A DNA stretch of 64,000 nucleotides from Granulicella aggregans. Lineage in GTDB: Bacteria > Acidobacteriota > Terriglobia > Terriglobales > Acidobacteriaceae. The translations under genes and the position numbers were made by a program. The stretch lies in contig NZ_JAGSYE010000001.1 of NCBI RefSeq assembly GCF_025685565.1, forward strand, positions 434,001-498,000, in the 5' to 3' direction. The notes under the pieces were generated by a model. The model saw only the letters and a program-made list of their open reading frames with translations. It did not search any database and was not told the origin of the DNA. Shown here piece after piece: positions 25,818 to 35,311 of the stretch. The number at the start of each line of letters is the position of its first letter. Positions within the stretch are counted from its first letter, which is position 1.

Positions 25818-27719
25818 ATGAATGCTGGGTTACGCAATCGAACGATCAGGCTCGGAGCTCTGCTGCCGCTACTCTTGCCATTCAACGCTGTCTTTACGCA
25901 GACAGTTGAGAAGGCCGGAACCAGTACACCACAGGGAGGCTCGGCGACGGCGGGTGTCTTCGCTCCGGTCAAGGACTCGGAGATGCGGCCCATCACGGCT
26001 GGCGGCTTCGTCAAAGATGGGCCGGTCCTCTTCAAGGACATCGCCAAGGAGGCCGGGCTGACGGCCTGGCACCACACGATGGGGACGCGCGAGAAGAAGT
26101 ACATCCTGGAGGCGACTGGCTCCGGCGTGGCGCTGCTGGACTACGACAACGACGGCTGGCTTGACATCTACATCGTGAACGGCTCGACCTTCGACGCGAT
26201 GAAGGGCACGGCCGAAGCTCCCCACGCCGCGCTCTTCCACAACAACCACGACGGCACGTTTACCGACGTCGCGGAGAAGGCTGGCGTCGCCAACGGGCGA
26301 TGGGGCTTCGGCGTGGCGGTCGGCGATTACGACAACGACGGCTGGCCGGACCTGTACGTGACCAACTTCGGGAAGAACCGGCTGTATCACAACAACCATG
26401 ACGGAACCTTCACCGATGTGGCCGAGAAGGCGGGTGTGACGCTGGGCAACTGGTCGACCGGCGCGACCTTCGGAGACTACGACGGCGACGGTCTCCTCGA
26501 CCTCTTCGTGCCGGGATATATCCACTTTGATCTGGACCATCTCCCCGATTCCGGCTCGACCGCGACAAGTTATACCTACTGCAACTTCCGTGGCGCGAAG
26601 ATCATGTGCGGGCCGCGCGGTCTGCTCGGAGAGCCCGACCACCTCTTCCACAACAACGGTGACGGAACCTTCACGGATGTGAGCGAGAAGGCCGGCGTAT
26701 CGGACAAGGCCCGCTTCTACGGATTCACAGGGACCTTCGTCGACATTAACAACGATGGCAAGGTGGACCTTGTCGTCACCGACGACTCCTCACCGAACTA
26801 TCTCTACATCAACAAGGGCGACGGAACCTTCGAGGACACCAGCTACTACTCTGGCTTCGCTCTGAATCAGCAGGGTCGCGATCAGGCGGGCATGGGTCTG
26901 GCCATCGGCGACTATCTCAACAACGGCATGGTCGATCTCTACACTGGCACTTTCTCGGATGACTACAAGCCGCTCTTCAAGAATGGCGGAGACATGGGCT
27001 TTACCGAGATCAGCCCGGAGCTGGGCATCGCGGCGGCGACGTATCCCTTCCTCACCTGGGCGACCGAGTTCATCGACTACGACAACGATGGCTGGAAGGA
27101 CATCTTCCTGGTCAACGGCCACGTCTACCCGCAGGTCGACGACCACGACTGGGGGACGTCCTATGCGCAGCGCCCACTGCTCTTCCACAACATCAATCAT
27201 GGGGCGAAGTTCGATCTGATTCCTCCGGTCATCGGAACGGGACTGGCGGAGGTGATCCCAGGTCGCGGGGCGGCCTTTGGCGACCTCTTCAACGACGGGA
27301 AGACAGACGTGGTGATCAACAACATGGACCAGACTCCCTCGCTGATGCGGGACGTGAGCCCGGACCACCACCATTGGGTCGGTTTGAAGCTTATCGGAGG
27401 GCCGAAGAGTCCGCGCGACGCGGTAGGGGCAACCGTCTATCTGACCGCGGGCGGCCAGCGGCAGCGCGCCGATGTCCTGAGCGGAGGCAGCTACGAGTCT
27501 TCGAACGATCAGCGACCGCACTTCGGCATTGGCGACGCGACCGCGGTGGATTCCGTCGAAGTTCACTGGCCCAGCGGAGCCATCGAGAAGCTGAGCCTGC
27601 CCGCAGTCGATCGCTTCTTCACCCTTGAAGAAGGCAAAGGGGTTAGCGCCTACAAAACTTCAGAATCCGGAGCTTCTGAAGGAGCCCGTAAAGTAGCAGA
27701 CAACCATCCATTGAAGTGA
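25818..27719 (+). CDS. CRTAC1-family protein: FG-GAP repeats plus ASPIC/UnbV domain (first copy)
   Basis: 633 residues. N-terminal hydrophobic leader (IRLGALLPLLLPFNAVFTQ). Repeated FG-GAP calcium loops: LLDYDNDGWLDIYIVNG, VGDYDNDGWPDLYVTN, FGDYDGDGLLDLFVPG, FVDINNDGKVDLVVTD, FIDYDNDGWKDIFLVNG. Each is a DxDxDG-type site in a beta-propeller. The C-terminal ASPIC/UnbV domain is VGLKLIGGPKSPRDAVGATVYLTAGGQRQRADVLSGGSYESSNDQRPHFGIG, then VEVHWPSG. Two Cys (YCNFRGAKIMCGP) lie in the middle. Exported by Sec. Function is unknown in bacteria; the name comes from the human cartilage protein CRTAC1. First gene of a six-gene co-directional locus. Confidence 0.92.
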   Translation: MNAGLRNRTIRLGALLPLLLPFNAVFTQTVEKAGTSTPQGGSATAGVFAPVKDSEMRPITAGGFVKDGPVLFKDIAKEAGLTAWHHTMGTREKKYILEATGSGVALLDYDNDGWLDIYIVNGSTFDAMKGTAEAPHAALFHNNHDGTFTDVAEKAGVANGRWGFGVAVGDYDNDGWPDLYVTNFGKNRLYHNNHDGTFTDVAEKAGVTLGNWSTGATFGDYDGDGLLDLFVPGYIHFDLDHLPDSGSTATSYTYCNFRGAKIMCGPRGLLGEPDHLFHNNGDGTFTDVSEKAGVSDKARFYGFTGTFVDINNDGKVDLVVTDDSSPNYLYINKGDGTFEDTSYYSGFALNQQGRDQAGMGLAIGDYLNNGMVDLYTGTFSDDYKPLFKNGGDMGFTEISPELGIAAATYPFLTWATEFIDYDNDGWKDIFLVNGHVYPQVDDHDWGTSYAQRPLLFHNINHGAKFDLIPPVIGTGLAEVIPGRGAAFGDLFNDGKTDVVINNMDQTPSLMRDVSPDHHHWVGLKLIGGPKSPRDAVGATVYLTAGGQRQRADVLSGGSYESSNDQRPHFGIGDATAVDSVEVHWPSGAIEKLSLPAVDRFFTLEEGKGVSAYKTSESGASEGARKVADNHPLK

Positions 27720-27795
27720 GTAAAATTCGTGTCGCCCCGGCAATCTGCCGCCGGCCCGAGTGAGAGCAAGACCGGGCGAAAGAACTGAGAAGAAG

Positions 27796-30129
27796 ATGCA
27801 GCAGCGACTCCAGAGAATTGGCTCGAATACGCAGCGAACCCTGAGCCACGCACGGAGCTCAATCGCCTTCCGCATTGGCTATAGCCTTCTTGTCGCGACC
27901 TTCTCAGTCGCCAGCGTCATGGCGTTCCTGCCCAAGCCAAAGATCCACGCCTCCTCCGACGCGAGCACAGCGCAGCAGAAGTTGACCGACCAGGAGATCG
28001 CTCGCAAGCAATACGCCGATCACGTCTCTAAGAGCTACAACTTCGCCTTTGGTCCCGGCAACATCTCGCTGCCCGGTAACGGCGCGGTCGAGGGCAACAC
28101 CTTCCTCCAGCCCGACACCTTCCCCACTGCCGACTACTGCGGCAAGTGTCACAAAGAGGCGTACCACCAGTGGCGTCAGTCGCTGCACTCGAACTCCTTC
28201 CGCACGCCTTTTTATCGCACCAGCGTCAACATCCTGATGCGCACCAAGGGCATCGAGTTTGCGCGGCATTGCGATAGCTGCCACAACCCGGTCGCCGTCC
28301 TTGGCGGCGGACTCACCCAGGCTTCGGTCGTCGACCGCGGCTTCGACCAGGACGGCCTTACCTGCATGACCTGCCACTCCGTGCAGCAGGTGCAATCGAC
28401 CAACGGCAACGGTGGGTACGTGATGGGCGTCCCGTCCGTCATGGTCGATGAGAACGGGACTCGCATTCCCGGCCTCGTGCCCGATGCCGAGATCCTCGCC
28501 CATCTCGACCGGCACTCGAAGGCGGTGATGCAGCCGCTCTACCGCACGCCGGAGTTCTGCTCCGCGTGCCACAAGGCCAACCTGCCCAACCCGCTCAACG
28601 GTTACAAGTTCATCCGCGCTTTCACGGCTTACGACGAGTGGCAGAACTCCAAGTTCTCGCAGCGCAACCCACTCACCTTCTACAAGGCGGACTTCACGAG
28701 TTGCCAGGGATGCCATATGAAGCGCGCTGCGGCAGTGCTGCCCGATCCCGGTGCGAAGAACGGGCAGTTCGCCTCGCACCGCTGGCTCGCTGGAAATACC
28801 GCTGTTCCCTTCTACTACGGCTTCGACGAGCAGTTGAACAAGACGATCGAGTTTCTCAAGAGCGGAAACTACCTGAACGTTGATCTGTTCGCGATCAAGA
28901 AGGCGAACGACGATCGTATGATCGCTCCTCTCGGATCGACCACCTTCGATCTGAAGCCCGGCGAGACGATCCAGGTGATGACCGTCATCCAGAACAAGAA
29001 CATCGGTCACTCCCTCATCCCCGAGGTCCGCGACCTCTACGAAGGCTGGGTCGAGTTCTCCGCCACGGACTCCACAGGCAAGGAGATCTACCACAGCGGC
29101 TTCATCAAGGCCGACGGCAAGCTCGATGAGCGCGCACACAGCTTCACCAACCGTCCCGTCGATACCACGGGCGGATTCGTCGACAACCACAAGGTCTGGA
29201 CGATCCACTCGGTCGCCTACGACAACTCGATCCAGGCTGGCCGATCGACGCTGATCCGCTACGAGTTCCAGATTCCCGCAAACGCGAAGGGGGCCATCTC
29301 GATCACGGCGAAGGTCAACTACCGCCATCTCCGTCAGAGCTACCTCAACAACATCTTCGGCGAGGACCACCCGGCTTATCCCATCGTCGAGATCGCATCG
29401 CGCACACGGACGTTGAACATCGGCGAGAATCCCGTCACGAAGCCTGAGCCCAACGACAACGCCGACTGGATGCGCTGGAACAACCTCGGCATCGCTTACC
29501 TCGACCAGCTCCAGTACAGCGAGGCCATCGACGCCTTCTCGCACGTCGTCAAGCTTCGCCCGGACTACGCCGACGGCTACACCAACATCGGCCTGACCAA
29601 CATCGAGTGGGAGAAGTACGAGTCGGCGCGCGGCGGCCTCGAAAAAGCGTTGGAGCTAGCACCGAACAACGCTCGAGCACTCTACTATCTTGCCCTGGTC
29701 GAGCGCCGCGCGGGTCACTCCGACGCGGAAGTTGCCGACCTCCAAAAGGTCATCGCGCAGTTTCCGCAGTCGCGGGATGCACGCCGCGAGCTCGGCATCT
29801 CGTACTACCAGCAGCGGAAGCCGCAGGAGGCGATGGAGCAGTTCGAAGCGCTTCAGGCCATCGATCCTGACGACCTTGCCGCCCACTACAACCTTGCGCT
29901 GCTCTATCGCCGCATGGGCATGAAGGACAAGGCCAAGGAGCAGTCGGCGATGTTCGTCACCAAGAAGATCGATCCCGGCGCGCCGACCTACTCGCTCGAC
30001 TTCCTGCGAAAGCACCCGGAGATCTCTATCGAGAGCGTTCCGTGGCATGTGCATACCAACATGCCGCATACCGAAAACGCTGTAGCCGATCCTCCGGCCG
30101 CAAAGGCAACGCCAGGAGGCACTCCATGA
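27796..30129 (+). CDS. Five-haem cytochrome c (c554-like) with C-terminal TPR domain
   Basis: About 777 residues; ATG 27796 is used, with a GTG start possible at 27760. A hydrophobic signal/anchor lies at residues 25-45 (IGYSLLVATFSVASVMAFL). Five CxxCH haem sites, numbered from the longer start: CGKCH 127, CDSCH 171, CMTCH 202, CSACH 267, CQGCH 315. HQWRQSLHSNSFRTPF matches the distal-His pattern of the cytochrome c554 group. Residues about 340-530 form a beta domain, and 560-740 hold TPR units (WNNLGIAYLDQLQYSEAIDAFSHVVKLRPDYADGYTNIGL and others). The gene overlaps the next by four bases. Periplasmic or surface electron carrier, with the TPR as docking module. Confidence 0.9.
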   Translation: MQQRLQRIGSNTQRTLSHARSSIAFRIGYSLLVATFSVASVMAFLPKPKIHASSDASTAQQKLTDQEIARKQYADHVSKSYNFAFGPGNISLPGNGAVEGNTFLQPDTFPTADYCGKCHKEAYHQWRQSLHSNSFRTPFYRTSVNILMRTKGIEFARHCDSCHNPVAVLGGGLTQASVVDRGFDQDGLTCMTCHSVQQVQSTNGNGGYVMGVPSVMVDENGTRIPGLVPDAEILAHLDRHSKAVMQPLYRTPEFCSACHKANLPNPLNGYKFIRAFTAYDEWQNSKFSQRNPLTFYKADFTSCQGCHMKRAAAVLPDPGAKNGQFASHRWLAGNTAVPFYYGFDEQLNKTIEFLKSGNYLNVDLFAIKKANDDRMIAPLGSTTFDLKPGETIQVMTVIQNKNIGHSLIPEVRDLYEGWVEFSATDSTGKEIYHSGFIKADGKLDERAHSFTNRPVDTTGGFVDNHKVWTIHSVAYDNSIQAGRSTLIRYEFQIPANAKGAISITAKVNYRHLRQSYLNNIFGEDHPAYPIVEIASRTRTLNIGENPVTKPEPNDNADWMRWNNLGIAYLDQLQYSEAIDAFSHVVKLRPDYADGYTNIGLTNIEWEKYESARGGLEKALELAPNNARALYYLALVERRAGHSDAEVADLQKVIAQFPQSRDARRELGISYYQQRKPQEAMEQFEALQAIDPDDLAAHYNLALLYRRMGMKDKAKEQSAMFVTKKIDPGAPTYSLDFLRKHPEISIESVPWHVHTNMPHTENAVADPPAAKATPGGTP

Positions 30130-30611
30130 AGCATCTTCGCGGGATTCTGATGGCGGTGACGATTCTCTTCGCCAGCTCAGCCCCATGCTTCGGCCAGACG
30201 CAGTGCCCCTGGATGAACGCGGCGACCGCTGGCGGATTTCTGGGCGGCGAGGTGCAGATGGCTGTGACCGGATTCACGGCTGATGGCGACGCCACCTGCC
30301 AGTTCACCCGGCCGGGCAACATGCTCCGCATCGCGGTCCACACCATGCCCGATATCTCGAAGGAGTTTCCCGGCTATCTCGCGCAATGCGGGGCCAAGGC
30401 CGTCTCCCTGAAGGGCATCGGCAACCTGGCAGTGCAATGCCTGAACAAAGGCGAAGAAGTGATCGTCGGCCGTGTCCGGGAGCGCGCCTTCGTCATTACC
30501 ATCAAGGCGGATTGGATCAGCAGTCCCCCAACCAGCCCAACCAAGACGAGAAACCCCATCAGCGACGACTCCGAGAACATCGCCGAACAGGTAGCGGGGT
30601 CGATGTTCTAG
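30126..30611 (+). CDS. Small exported protein of the cytochrome/CRTAC1 locus
   Basis: 161 residues, starting with an ATGA overlap with the cytochrome gene. Signal peptide MKHLRGILMAVTILFASSAPCFGQ. The mature domain has four Cys: QCPWMNAATAGGFLGG, DATCQFTRPGNMLRIAVHTMP, LAQCGAKAVSLKGIG, AVQCLNKGEEVIVGRVRERAFVITI. The even spacing suggests two disulphides. I do not recognise the family; the tight coupling argues for a role in the same periplasmic system. Confidence 0.7.
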   Translation: MKHLRGILMAVTILFASSAPCFGQTQCPWMNAATAGGFLGGEVQMAVTGFTADGDATCQFTRPGNMLRIAVHTMPDISKEFPGYLAQCGAKAVSLKGIGNLAVQCLNKGEEVIVGRVRERAFVITIKADWISSPPTSPTKTRNPISDDSENIAEQVAGSMF

Positions 30612-30655
30612 TGATGATTTCAAAGGGAAACCAGCCTCGCCTTACCGCAGACACC

Positions 30656-30706
30656 CGGGTGCCCCATCCATCGCGCCTTTTCTTCTTGCGATGGGTGGGA
30701 TGTATG
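30656..30706. repeat. Family A repeat at the start of a TPR gene
   Basis: GGGTGCCCCATCCATCGC...GCGATGGGTGGGATGTATG. The right arm (GGTGGGA) sits where a Shine-Dalgarno sequence would for the ATG at 30704. An earlier in-frame ATG at 30614 would instead translate through the repeat. Confidence 0.75.
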
Positions 30707-31726
30707 AATCTCATCACGCTCGCTCTCCTGCCCACAGCTATCGCCCAGCAGACTCCGAAGACCGCAACTCCTGCTGCCGCAAAGTCACCCGCCCCGCAGC
30801 AGCTACCCGCAGTGCAGCAGATGCTCTCGCGCGGGCAGTTGAAAGAGGCGGAGGCGCAACTGAATGCACTCGCCCAGCAGCATCCAGAACCGGCCGGGAC
30901 CGAGCGACTGCTTGGCACGATCCACTACCAGCGCAATGAGTTCGCCGCTGCCGACGCTGCCTTTGAGCGCGCCATCGCGCAAGATCCCGACGATCTGCAG
31001 GCTGTCCAGATGCGCGGCACTACCCTTTACCGCATGGGTAAGGGTGCCGAAGCGATTCCTTTCCTCGAACGCTCAAACAGCGCCATAGGCGCGGCCAACT
31101 CCGACAGCACCTACGTCCTTGCTCTTTGTTACATGGATGTCCGCCGCTACGACGATGCCCGCCGTATCTTTGCCAAGCAGTACAAGCTTACGGCGAACTC
31201 CGCCGGTGCTTACCTCTTCCTGGCCCGCATGCTTCTCCGCCGCAATTACCCTGTTGAAGCCGCGCAGATGGCACAAAAGGCGCTGGTGCTTGATCCGCGC
31301 CTTCCGCTTGCCCACTTCCTGCTCGGTCAAATCGCGCTCGCGAAGTCGGAGCAGAACGAGGCCATCACGCAGTTCGAAGCTGAGCGTAAGATCAACCCCA
31401 TGGATGGCGAAGTCTACGAGCGTCTTGGCGACTCCTACATGCACGCCTCCCGGCTCGAAGAGGCGCAGCAGGCGCTTGATTGCGCGGTGCTGCTGGAACC
31501 CAATGCGACCGGTCCCTACATCCTCCTTGGCCAGGTGCTGTTGAAGCGCGAAGATGCAGCCACGGCGCTGAACTATCTCGTCCGCGCGGAGAAGATGGAC
31601 CCCGGCAACCACCTGACCCACCTGCTGCTTGGCCAGGCCTACCGCGCCGCTGGACGCAAGGACGATGCCACGCGCGAGTATAAGACCGCCGAAGCGATCC
31701 AGAGCTCTCCCGGAGATCACGACTGA
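30704..31726 (+). CDS. Exported TPR protein
   Basis: 340 residues from ATG 30704 (MNLITLALLPTAIAQQTPKT). An alternative start at 30614, two bases after the previous stop, adds 30 residues encoded partly by a repeat element (PHPSRLFFLRWVGC) that would supply a basic n-region before the hydrophobic core. About eight TPR units fill residues 60-330 (e.g. ERLLGTIHYQRNEFAAADAAFERAIAQDPDDLQAVQMRGTTLYRMGKGAEAIPFL and VYERLGDSYMHASRLEEAQQALDCAVLLEPNATGPYILLG). Exported scaffold likely. The next TPR gene follows after two bases. Confidence 0.85.
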   Translation: MNLITLALLPTAIAQQTPKTATPAAAKSPAPQQLPAVQQMLSRGQLKEAEAQLNALAQQHPEPAGTERLLGTIHYQRNEFAAADAAFERAIAQDPDDLQAVQMRGTTLYRMGKGAEAIPFLERSNSAIGAANSDSTYVLALCYMDVRRYDDARRIFAKQYKLTANSAGAYLFLARMLLRRNYPVEAAQMAQKALVLDPRLPLAHFLLGQIALAKSEQNEAITQFEAERKINPMDGEVYERLGDSYMHASRLEEAQQALDCAVLLEPNATGPYILLGQVLLKREDAATALNYLVRAEKMDPGNHLTHLLLGQAYRAAGRKDDATREYKTAEAIQSSPGDHD

Positions 31727-31728
31727 AG

Positions 31729-33321
31729 ATGGCGCGCAAAGTGCCGTCGACCGCGTCCGAACTCCGCCCGTGGCGGCTGCTTCTGCCGGCGCTGCTATGC
31801 CTCTCTCTCCAAGACGCTGCCGCCTTTCAAACTTCGGACACTGCTGCCCAGGCCAACCGCGCACTCACCTATCAGCGCGCCGGAGACCTCGACAAGGCGA
31901 TTGCCACGTACTCCGCTCTCGACGCCGCAGCAAAGGCGCAGCACAAGTCCCTTCCTTCGGCGGTGCTCGCCAACTACGCGCGGGCCCTCGCGGCTACCGG
32001 CCACCTCGAAGGAGCAGCCGCAGAGATGAAGGCGGCGATTGCAGGTGACCCACGCAACGCCACGTTTGAGGACGATCTCGGCTCCATCTACGCGCGGCAG
32101 CAACAATGGCCCGAGGCGCAGTCACACTTCGCGGCGGCCACAAAGCTCGCTCCCACGCTCGCAACCGCGCACTTGCATTTAGGCCTCGCCATGCAGGCGC
32201 AAGGCGCTCCGGAAGCTCTGCACGAACTCGGCCGCGCAGCCAAGCTCGCGCCGCAAAATAGCGCCATCGCGTTCGAGTACGGCAAGGCCCTCGCATCATC
32301 GGGAGACGACGCACAGGCAACCAGCGTATTCCAGGCAATCCTTGCGCGGCACAACGCTTCTGCCGATCCGATCCTGATGGACACCACCTACGCTCTCGCC
32401 CTCGCGCTGCAGCGCACCGGCAAGATCTCTGAGTCGATTCCTCTGCTCCGCACTGTTCTGACGAAGCAGCCCAACAACGCGGAGGCGATGATTAATCTCG
32501 GCATGGCGCTCAGCCAGACGCAGCAGACGGCACAGGCGCTTCCCGTATTACAGCGGGCCGTCGCTCTCGCGCCCAGCAATGTCGTCGCGCATCAGGACCT
32601 CGCGGCTGCCCTTGTGCAGTTGAACCAGTTCGCCGACGCCATCGTCGAACTCCGCGCCGCACTCGCTCTGGCACCTGACCTTCCGCAACTTCACTACGAC
32701 CTCGGCTTTGCCTACAAGATGCAGGACGACGCCGCGAACGCCATCCCAGAGCTTGAAGCCGCCGAACGTCTCGATCCGCAACAGGCCGAATCGCCTTATC
32801 TCCTGGGCGTTCTCTACATGCAGACCGGCCGCTACGAAGATGCAGCGAGAGAGTTGAAGACAGCCCTCTCGCTGCATCCGCAGAACGGCGATGGCTGGGC
32901 GACCCTCGGCAGTGTCTACAGCAAGTTGGACAAACTTCCTGAAGCGACAGCAGCACTCGAAGAAGCCATCAAGCAACTTCCACAACAGCCCGATCCGCAT
33001 CTGACCCTCGCCGGTGTGCTGGTAAAGCAGAACCGTCCCGCGGAGGCCACGGAGCAGCGCAAGCAGGCCGCTGTCCTGATGAAGCAGAACATGAATCGCC
33101 AGCGCGCGGAGGTCGCCACGCACGCGGGTGAGTCGCAGTTGAAGAGCGGCGACCTTGCGGGCGCGACTATCCAGTTCAACGACGCGCTCAGCTACGACGC
33201 CAACTACGTCGAAGCGCACATCGGGTTGGCGAAGGTTTACGATGCACAGGGAAAGAAGATCGAGGCCGCAGCCGAACGCCAGAAGGCGCAGGCCGCAAAG
33301 TTGTCTTCATCGACCCGTTGA
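31729..33321 (+). CDS. Exported TPR protein, longer second copy
   Basis: 530 residues. Signal peptide MARKVPSTASELRPWRLLLPALLCLSLQDAAAFQ. About thirteen TPR repeats fill the rest (NRALTYQRAGDLDKAIATYSAL, ATFEDDLGSIYARQQQWPEAQSHF, AMINLGMALSQTQQTAQALPVL, LHYDLGFAYKMQDDAANAIPEL, PYLLGVLYMQTGRYEDAARELKT, AHIGLAKVYDAQGKKIEAAAERQ). No catalytic motif. The two adjacent TPR proteins and the TPR tail of the cytochrome suggest a multiprotein scaffold in the periplasm. The gene starts two bases after the upstream stop. Confidence 0.88.
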   Translation: MARKVPSTASELRPWRLLLPALLCLSLQDAAAFQTSDTAAQANRALTYQRAGDLDKAIATYSALDAAAKAQHKSLPSAVLANYARALAATGHLEGAAAEMKAAIAGDPRNATFEDDLGSIYARQQQWPEAQSHFAAATKLAPTLATAHLHLGLAMQAQGAPEALHELGRAAKLAPQNSAIAFEYGKALASSGDDAQATSVFQAILARHNASADPILMDTTYALALALQRTGKISESIPLLRTVLTKQPNNAEAMINLGMALSQTQQTAQALPVLQRAVALAPSNVVAHQDLAAALVQLNQFADAIVELRAALALAPDLPQLHYDLGFAYKMQDDAANAIPELEAAERLDPQQAESPYLLGVLYMQTGRYEDAARELKTALSLHPQNGDGWATLGSVYSKLDKLPEATAALEEAIKQLPQQPDPHLTLAGVLVKQNRPAEATEQRKQAAVLMKQNMNRQRAEVATHAGESQLKSGDLAGATIQFNDALSYDANYVEAHIGLAKVYDAQGKKIEAAAERQKAQAAKLSSSTR

Positions 33322-33352
33322 GCATGAGATCGAAACCGGAGTACATAAAGCC

Positions 33353-35257
33353 TTGATTCACCGCCTGAGCCCCAAACTAAACCGTCGCAGGTTCATTCGC
33401 TCCTTGAGCCGCACCGCCCTTGTGCTTCCATTCGCGGACATCCTGGCCCTGGCCGCACCCGCACAACAGCAGAGTCCAGTGCCAGTTCCGGGCAAGATCG
33501 GCCCGCAGGAGCGCAGCTACGAAGCCAAGCCCGCGCCACCACCGCCCGGCCCGAAGTCGCCCATCGAAGGCACACCGCTCGGCGTTACCTTCACCGATGT
33601 CGCGGCCCAGGCTGGACTGACGCTCGAGACGATCTACGGCGGCAAGCTCACAAACAAGTATCTGCTCGAGACCACCGGCTGCGGCCTCGCCTTCTACGAC
33701 TACGACAACGATGGCTGGCAGGACCTCTTCTTCGTCAACGGCTGGAGGCTCGAAGGTTTTCCCGCGGGTTCGGAACCTCGCTGCCACCTCTTCAAAAACA
33801 ACCGCGACGGTACCTTCACCGACGTCACCAAGGGCTCGGGCCTCGAACACAAGACCGGCTGGGGCCAGGCCTGCTGCGTAGGCGACTACAACAACGATGG
33901 CAACGACGATCTCTTCGTCACCTACTACGGCCAGAATGTTCTCTACCGCAACAACGGCAATGGGACGTTCACCGATGTAACGGAGCAAGCTGGGCTGAAG
34001 CAGCCTGGCCCGAAGATCCGCTGGAACACCGGCTGCACCTTCGTCGACTACGACAGGGATGGGCACCTCGATCTCTTCGTTGCCAACTACGTCGACTTCG
34101 ACCTGAAGACGGCACCGCTTCCTGAAGACGGCCCTTGCACCTACAAGGGAATCCTCGTCGCCTGCGGGCCGCCGGGCCTTGCGGGTGGCCGTAACATTCT
34201 GTATCACAACAATGGCGATGGAACCTTTAGCGATGTCAGCGAGAAGTCGGGCATGTGGACGGCCGTCGGCACCTACGGCCTCAGTGTCGCCGCGTCCGAC
34301 CTCGACAACGATGGCTGGCCCGACATCTACGTCGCCAACGACTCCGCGCCCGCCACGCTCTACCAGAACCAGCACGACGGCACCTTCCGCGACATCGCTA
34401 TCGAGGCCGGCGCAGCGCTCTCCGCCGAGGCCAAACCGCAGGCTGGCATGGGCGTCTCCATCGGCGACTACAACCGCGACGGCAACATGGACGTCGTCAA
34501 GACCAACTTCGCCGGCGATACCGACTCGCTCTACACGAACAACGGGGAGGCCGTCTTCGAAGACCGCACCTACCCTGGCGGCCTGGGAGAAAACACCCGG
34601 CTTCTTGGCTGGGGCGTTGGCTTCTTCGACATGAACAACGATGGCTGGCCCGACATCCTGATGTCGAACGGCCACGTCTACCCCGAGGTCGACAAGTCGA
34701 AGGCGGACTTGAAGTATGCAGAGCACAAGTATCTCTACCGCAACCTGCAGAACGGACGCTTCGAGGACGTAACCAACCAGGGCGGACCCGGTATTCTCGC
34801 CAATGTGCCCGCCCGCGGCTGCGCCTTCGGCGACATCGACAACGATGGCGACATCGATGTTGTCGTCAACTGCATCAACTCTGTGCCGCAGTTGCTGCGC
34901 TGCGATTCAACCCTCAACCGCAACTGGATCAAGATCAAGCTCGTCGGCACAAAGTCGAATCGCTCCGGAATCGGCAGCCGGGTTATCGTCACGACGATGA
35001 CGAATCCGGCCTCGCCGAAGCCCCTGCAACAGACCGAAGAGCTTCGCAGCGGTGGCAGCTACTTCTCGCAGAACGATCTGCGGCTGCACTTCGGGCTTGA
35101 CCAGGCAAAGAAGGTCGACACTGTCGAGATTCGCTGGCTCAGCGGTCACATCGACGTGCTCCATGACCTCAAAATCAACCTCTCGTACACCATTCAGGAG
35201 GGCGGGGTCGTCCTTAAAGCGGCGCCGTTGACGCCAGCGAGGGCAAAGACTTCATAG
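33353..35257 (+). CDS. CRTAC1-family protein with a twin-arginine signal (second copy)
   Basis: 634 residues from TTG 33353, the only plausible in-frame start placed near the leader. NRRRFIRSLSRTALVLPFADILALAAPA is a good Tat signal (RRxFxR), so the protein folds before export. FG-GAP loops: FYDYDNDGWQDLFFVNG, VGDYNNDGNDDLFVTY, FVDYDRDGHLDLFVAN, ASDLDNDGWPDIYVAN, GDYNRDGNMDVVKTN, FFDMNNDGWPDILMSNG, GDIDNDGDIDVVVN. ASPIC/UnbV end: WIKIKLVGTKSNRSGIGSRVIV, RSGGSYFSQNDLRLHFGLD, VEIRWLSG. Unlike the first copy, which has a Sec leader, it uses Tat, suggesting a cofactor or prefolding need. Confidence 0.9.
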   Translation: MIHRLSPKLNRRRFIRSLSRTALVLPFADILALAAPAQQQSPVPVPGKIGPQERSYEAKPAPPPPGPKSPIEGTPLGVTFTDVAAQAGLTLETIYGGKLTNKYLLETTGCGLAFYDYDNDGWQDLFFVNGWRLEGFPAGSEPRCHLFKNNRDGTFTDVTKGSGLEHKTGWGQACCVGDYNNDGNDDLFVTYYGQNVLYRNNGNGTFTDVTEQAGLKQPGPKIRWNTGCTFVDYDRDGHLDLFVANYVDFDLKTAPLPEDGPCTYKGILVACGPPGLAGGRNILYHNNGDGTFSDVSEKSGMWTAVGTYGLSVAASDLDNDGWPDIYVANDSAPATLYQNQHDGTFRDIAIEAGAALSAEAKPQAGMGVSIGDYNRDGNMDVVKTNFAGDTDSLYTNNGEAVFEDRTYPGGLGENTRLLGWGVGFFDMNNDGWPDILMSNGHVYPEVDKSKADLKYAEHKYLYRNLQNGRFEDVTNQGGPGILANVPARGCAFGDIDNDGDIDVVVNCINSVPQLLRCDSTLNRNWIKIKLVGTKSNRSGIGSRVIVTTMTNPASPKPLQQTEELRSGGSYFSQNDLRLHFGLDQAKKVDTVEIRWLSGHIDVLHDLKINLSYTIQEGGVVLKAAPLTPARAKTS

Positions 35258-35311
35258 ATTGTTCGGAAAAGGCATCGTTTGACTTACCCTGCGCGAACAT
35301 TTCCCCTGTGC

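Noticed and set aside
27904..29544. 546-residue frame opposite the cytochrome gene
   Set aside because: Val/Glu-rich shadow; the + strand carries five haem motifs and TPRs in frame.
33155..33352. Longer start of the second CRTAC1 protein
   Set aside because: It would overlap the end of the TPR gene and put 66 unrelated residues ahead of a clear Tat signal.
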